A stretch of 6,455 bases of DNA from Actinomycetota bacterium (GTDB lineage Bacteria > Actinomycetota > Thermoleophilia > Solirubrobacterales > 70-9). Where the stretch lies: assembly GCA_018268695.1 (NCBI GenBank), contig JAFDWD010000942.1:1-6455 (forward strand), given 5' to 3'. This document shows, piece by piece, positions 5,707 to 6,455 of this stretch (the stretch's first letter is position 1; every line of letters begins with the position of its first letter). A program made the position numbers and the translations under genes. The notes beneath the pieces were generated by a model. The model saw only the letters and a list, made by a program, of their open reading frames with translations, did not search any database and was not told where the DNA came from.

Positions 5707-5860
5707 CTCGTTGACGGTTGTCGTCGAGCCGGAGAGGCGGCGGCCGTCGGTGCCGAAACCCGACGCGGAGCGGAGGGCGCGAAGCGAGGTCCGAGAGGAA
5801 GCGAGGACCTTGGAGGCAGCGGCGGCCGCCGGCAGGCTCGCGGCGGCAACCGTCAACGAG
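5707..5860 (-). promoter_or_regulatory. Multi-hairpin leader enclosed by a perfect 14-bp inverted repeat
   Basis: CTCGTTGACGGTTG (5707-5720) and CAACCGTCAACGAG (5847-5860) are exact inverted copies 126 bases apart. Between them are CGTCGG/CCGACG (5745-5750 with 5760-5765), AGGTCC/GGACCT (5787-5792 with 5805-5810), one GCGAAGCG (5779-5786) and a 10-base GGCGGCCGCC palindrome. Together they allow a multi-branched fold ending just before the ribosome site of the winged-helix gene. The rest of the gap to the upstream gene (5861-5985) holds only small weak hairpins and no coding frame that I can support. Confidence 0.6.
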
Positions 5861-5985
5861 AAGAGGCGCGTGCTGCGCCCGATCGCGCATGGAGCACGGA
5901 CAGCTATCGTGGAGACCGACGCGTTAGCCGCTGGGGCGACCGCCCAACGAGCATCACATCCTGTAGCTCAAGCCCGACGGACCCC

Positions 5986-6455
5986 TTACGGCGTCGGCGC
6001 AAGCATGACGAGCGCATCATCGAGCGAAATCCTGCGATAAGTCTCGATGGCGAGACCATCGACGCGGATCGCGGTGCGTCGCGTGTTCGCGAGCTCAAGA
6101 GCCGGGGCGGCCTCGCAACGGCGAGCTTCCGTGCGGACGGGCCAGCTGCGAGCTCGTAAATCGGGGTCAGGATGGCTCGCATCGGAGCGAGCGCCGAGAC
6201 CAGCGTATCGGCGGTCAGGGTCGAGGACGAGACGGACGTTAGCCTCAGTGCGGGAGTGGAGGCCGGCGATCTCGACGTCGGGTTCGGCGACCCGGCCACC
6301 GGCGCTGTAGGCAAGCGCCGTAAGGATGCGGTCACGAGCGGCGGCCGGCTCCTTGAACTCGTGCTCGACCTCGACCGGCGGTGCGTCAGGGACGAGCAGG
6401 CGCGTGATCGCCCGGTCGTTGATCGCGTCCAGGACGAGGCGGGAGTCCGCTGGTA
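5986..6455 (-). CDS. Unknown protein, C-terminal 155 residues only
   Basis: A minus-strand frame is open from the right edge of the window to a TAA at 5988-5986, and its start lies outside. Its codons are strongly G/C-ending and its residue mix is protein-like, unlike the serine/arginine-rich competing frames in the same stretch. Visible segments include DSRLVLDAINDRAITRLLVPD, VEVEHEFKEPAAARDRILTA, AGGRVAEPDVEIAGL and, at the end, TAIRVDGLAIETYRRISL and DDALVMLAPTP. No family is recognised. There is no membrane segment in the visible part. It lies upstream of the winged-helix gene with about 295 bases between them, so it is probably in the same direction but a separate transcription or translation unit. 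Confidence 0.7.
   Translation of the reverse strand, partial: PADSRLVLDAINDRAITRLLVPDAPPVEVEHEFKEPAAARDRILTALAYSAGGRVAEPDVEIAGLHSRTEANVRLVLDPDRRYAGLGARSDASHPDPDLRARSWPVRTEARRCEAAPALELANTRRTAIRVDGLAIETYRRISLDDALVMLAPTP

Noticed and set aside
5691..5849. N-terminal extension of the winged-helix protein
   Set aside because: The stretch is proline/arginine/serine-rich and coincides with the hairpin leader. GGAGG supports the ATG at 5690.
5961..5975. GTAGCTCA resembling the D-arm of a tRNA
   Set aside because: No matching GAGC half, anticodon arm or T-arm follows, and it lies just after a stop codon in weakly structured sequence.
5197..6159. Plus-strand 320-codon open frame
   Set aside because: It is antisense to the winged-helix gene, its leader and the partial unknown gene, with low-complexity arginine/serine content.
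5904..6335. Minus-strand 143-codon open frame
   Set aside because: It overlaps the better frame ending at 5986 and is serine/arginine-rich with poor codon use.

Overview
The window is GC-rich, and every supported gene lies on the minus strand. The codons favour G or C in the third position. The wording of the proteins suggests a high-GC actinobacterium (Actinomycetota): an SSB with an acidic tail ending in PIPF, a DUF4326 domain, a receiver-less PhoB-type winged-helix protein, and a small T-x-x-Q-x-x-Y-L protein. A Thermoleophilia-like host is only a guess. The gene mix (long ParB, SSB, a second SSB-like protein, secreted thermonuclease, several unknowns) looks like the maintenance region of a plasmid or integrative element. 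No relaxase, integrase or replication initiator is visible, so the kind of replicon is not proven.

Layout in transcription order, from right to left. (1) 6455-5986: the C-terminal part of an unknown protein that starts outside the window. (2) 5985-5691: a non-coding leader enclosed by a perfect 14-bp inverted repeat. (3) 5690-5112: a winged-helix DNA-binding protein. (4) 5108-5017: structured leader copy B. (5) 5008-3494: a 504-residue ParB/Spo0J-family protein. (6) 3480-3455: a hairpin, then leader copy A at 3440-3350. (7) 3341-3120: a 73-residue protein. (8) 3092-3061: a hairpin. (9) 3037-1916: a 373-residue unknown protein. (10) 1894-1760: a leader closed by an 8-bp inverted repeat. (11) 1746-1288: a canonical SSB, followed by an intrinsic terminator at 1273-1238. 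(12) 1178-1054: another leader with a closing stem. (13) 1019-300: an SSB-like OB-fold joined to DUF4326. (14) 300-1: a lipoprotein thermonuclease whose start overlaps the previous stop by one base and which runs off the window.

The clear theme is single-stranded and double-stranded DNA handling: SSB, OB-DUF4326, ParB, nuclease and a DNA-binding winged helix. Most of these genes do not form a tight overlapping operon. Almost every gene instead has its own 80-300-base leader of stacked GC-rich hairpins ending just before a strong Shine-Dalgarno sequence. The leaders of parB and of the gene after it are near-duplicates. The leaders of the winged-helix gene, ssb and OB-DUF4326 share a different plan, a long-range stem around about 100-130 bases of hairpins. 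The most unusual points are these leaders and the OB-DUF4326 fusion. No tRNA, rRNA, CRISPR array or insertion sequence was seen.
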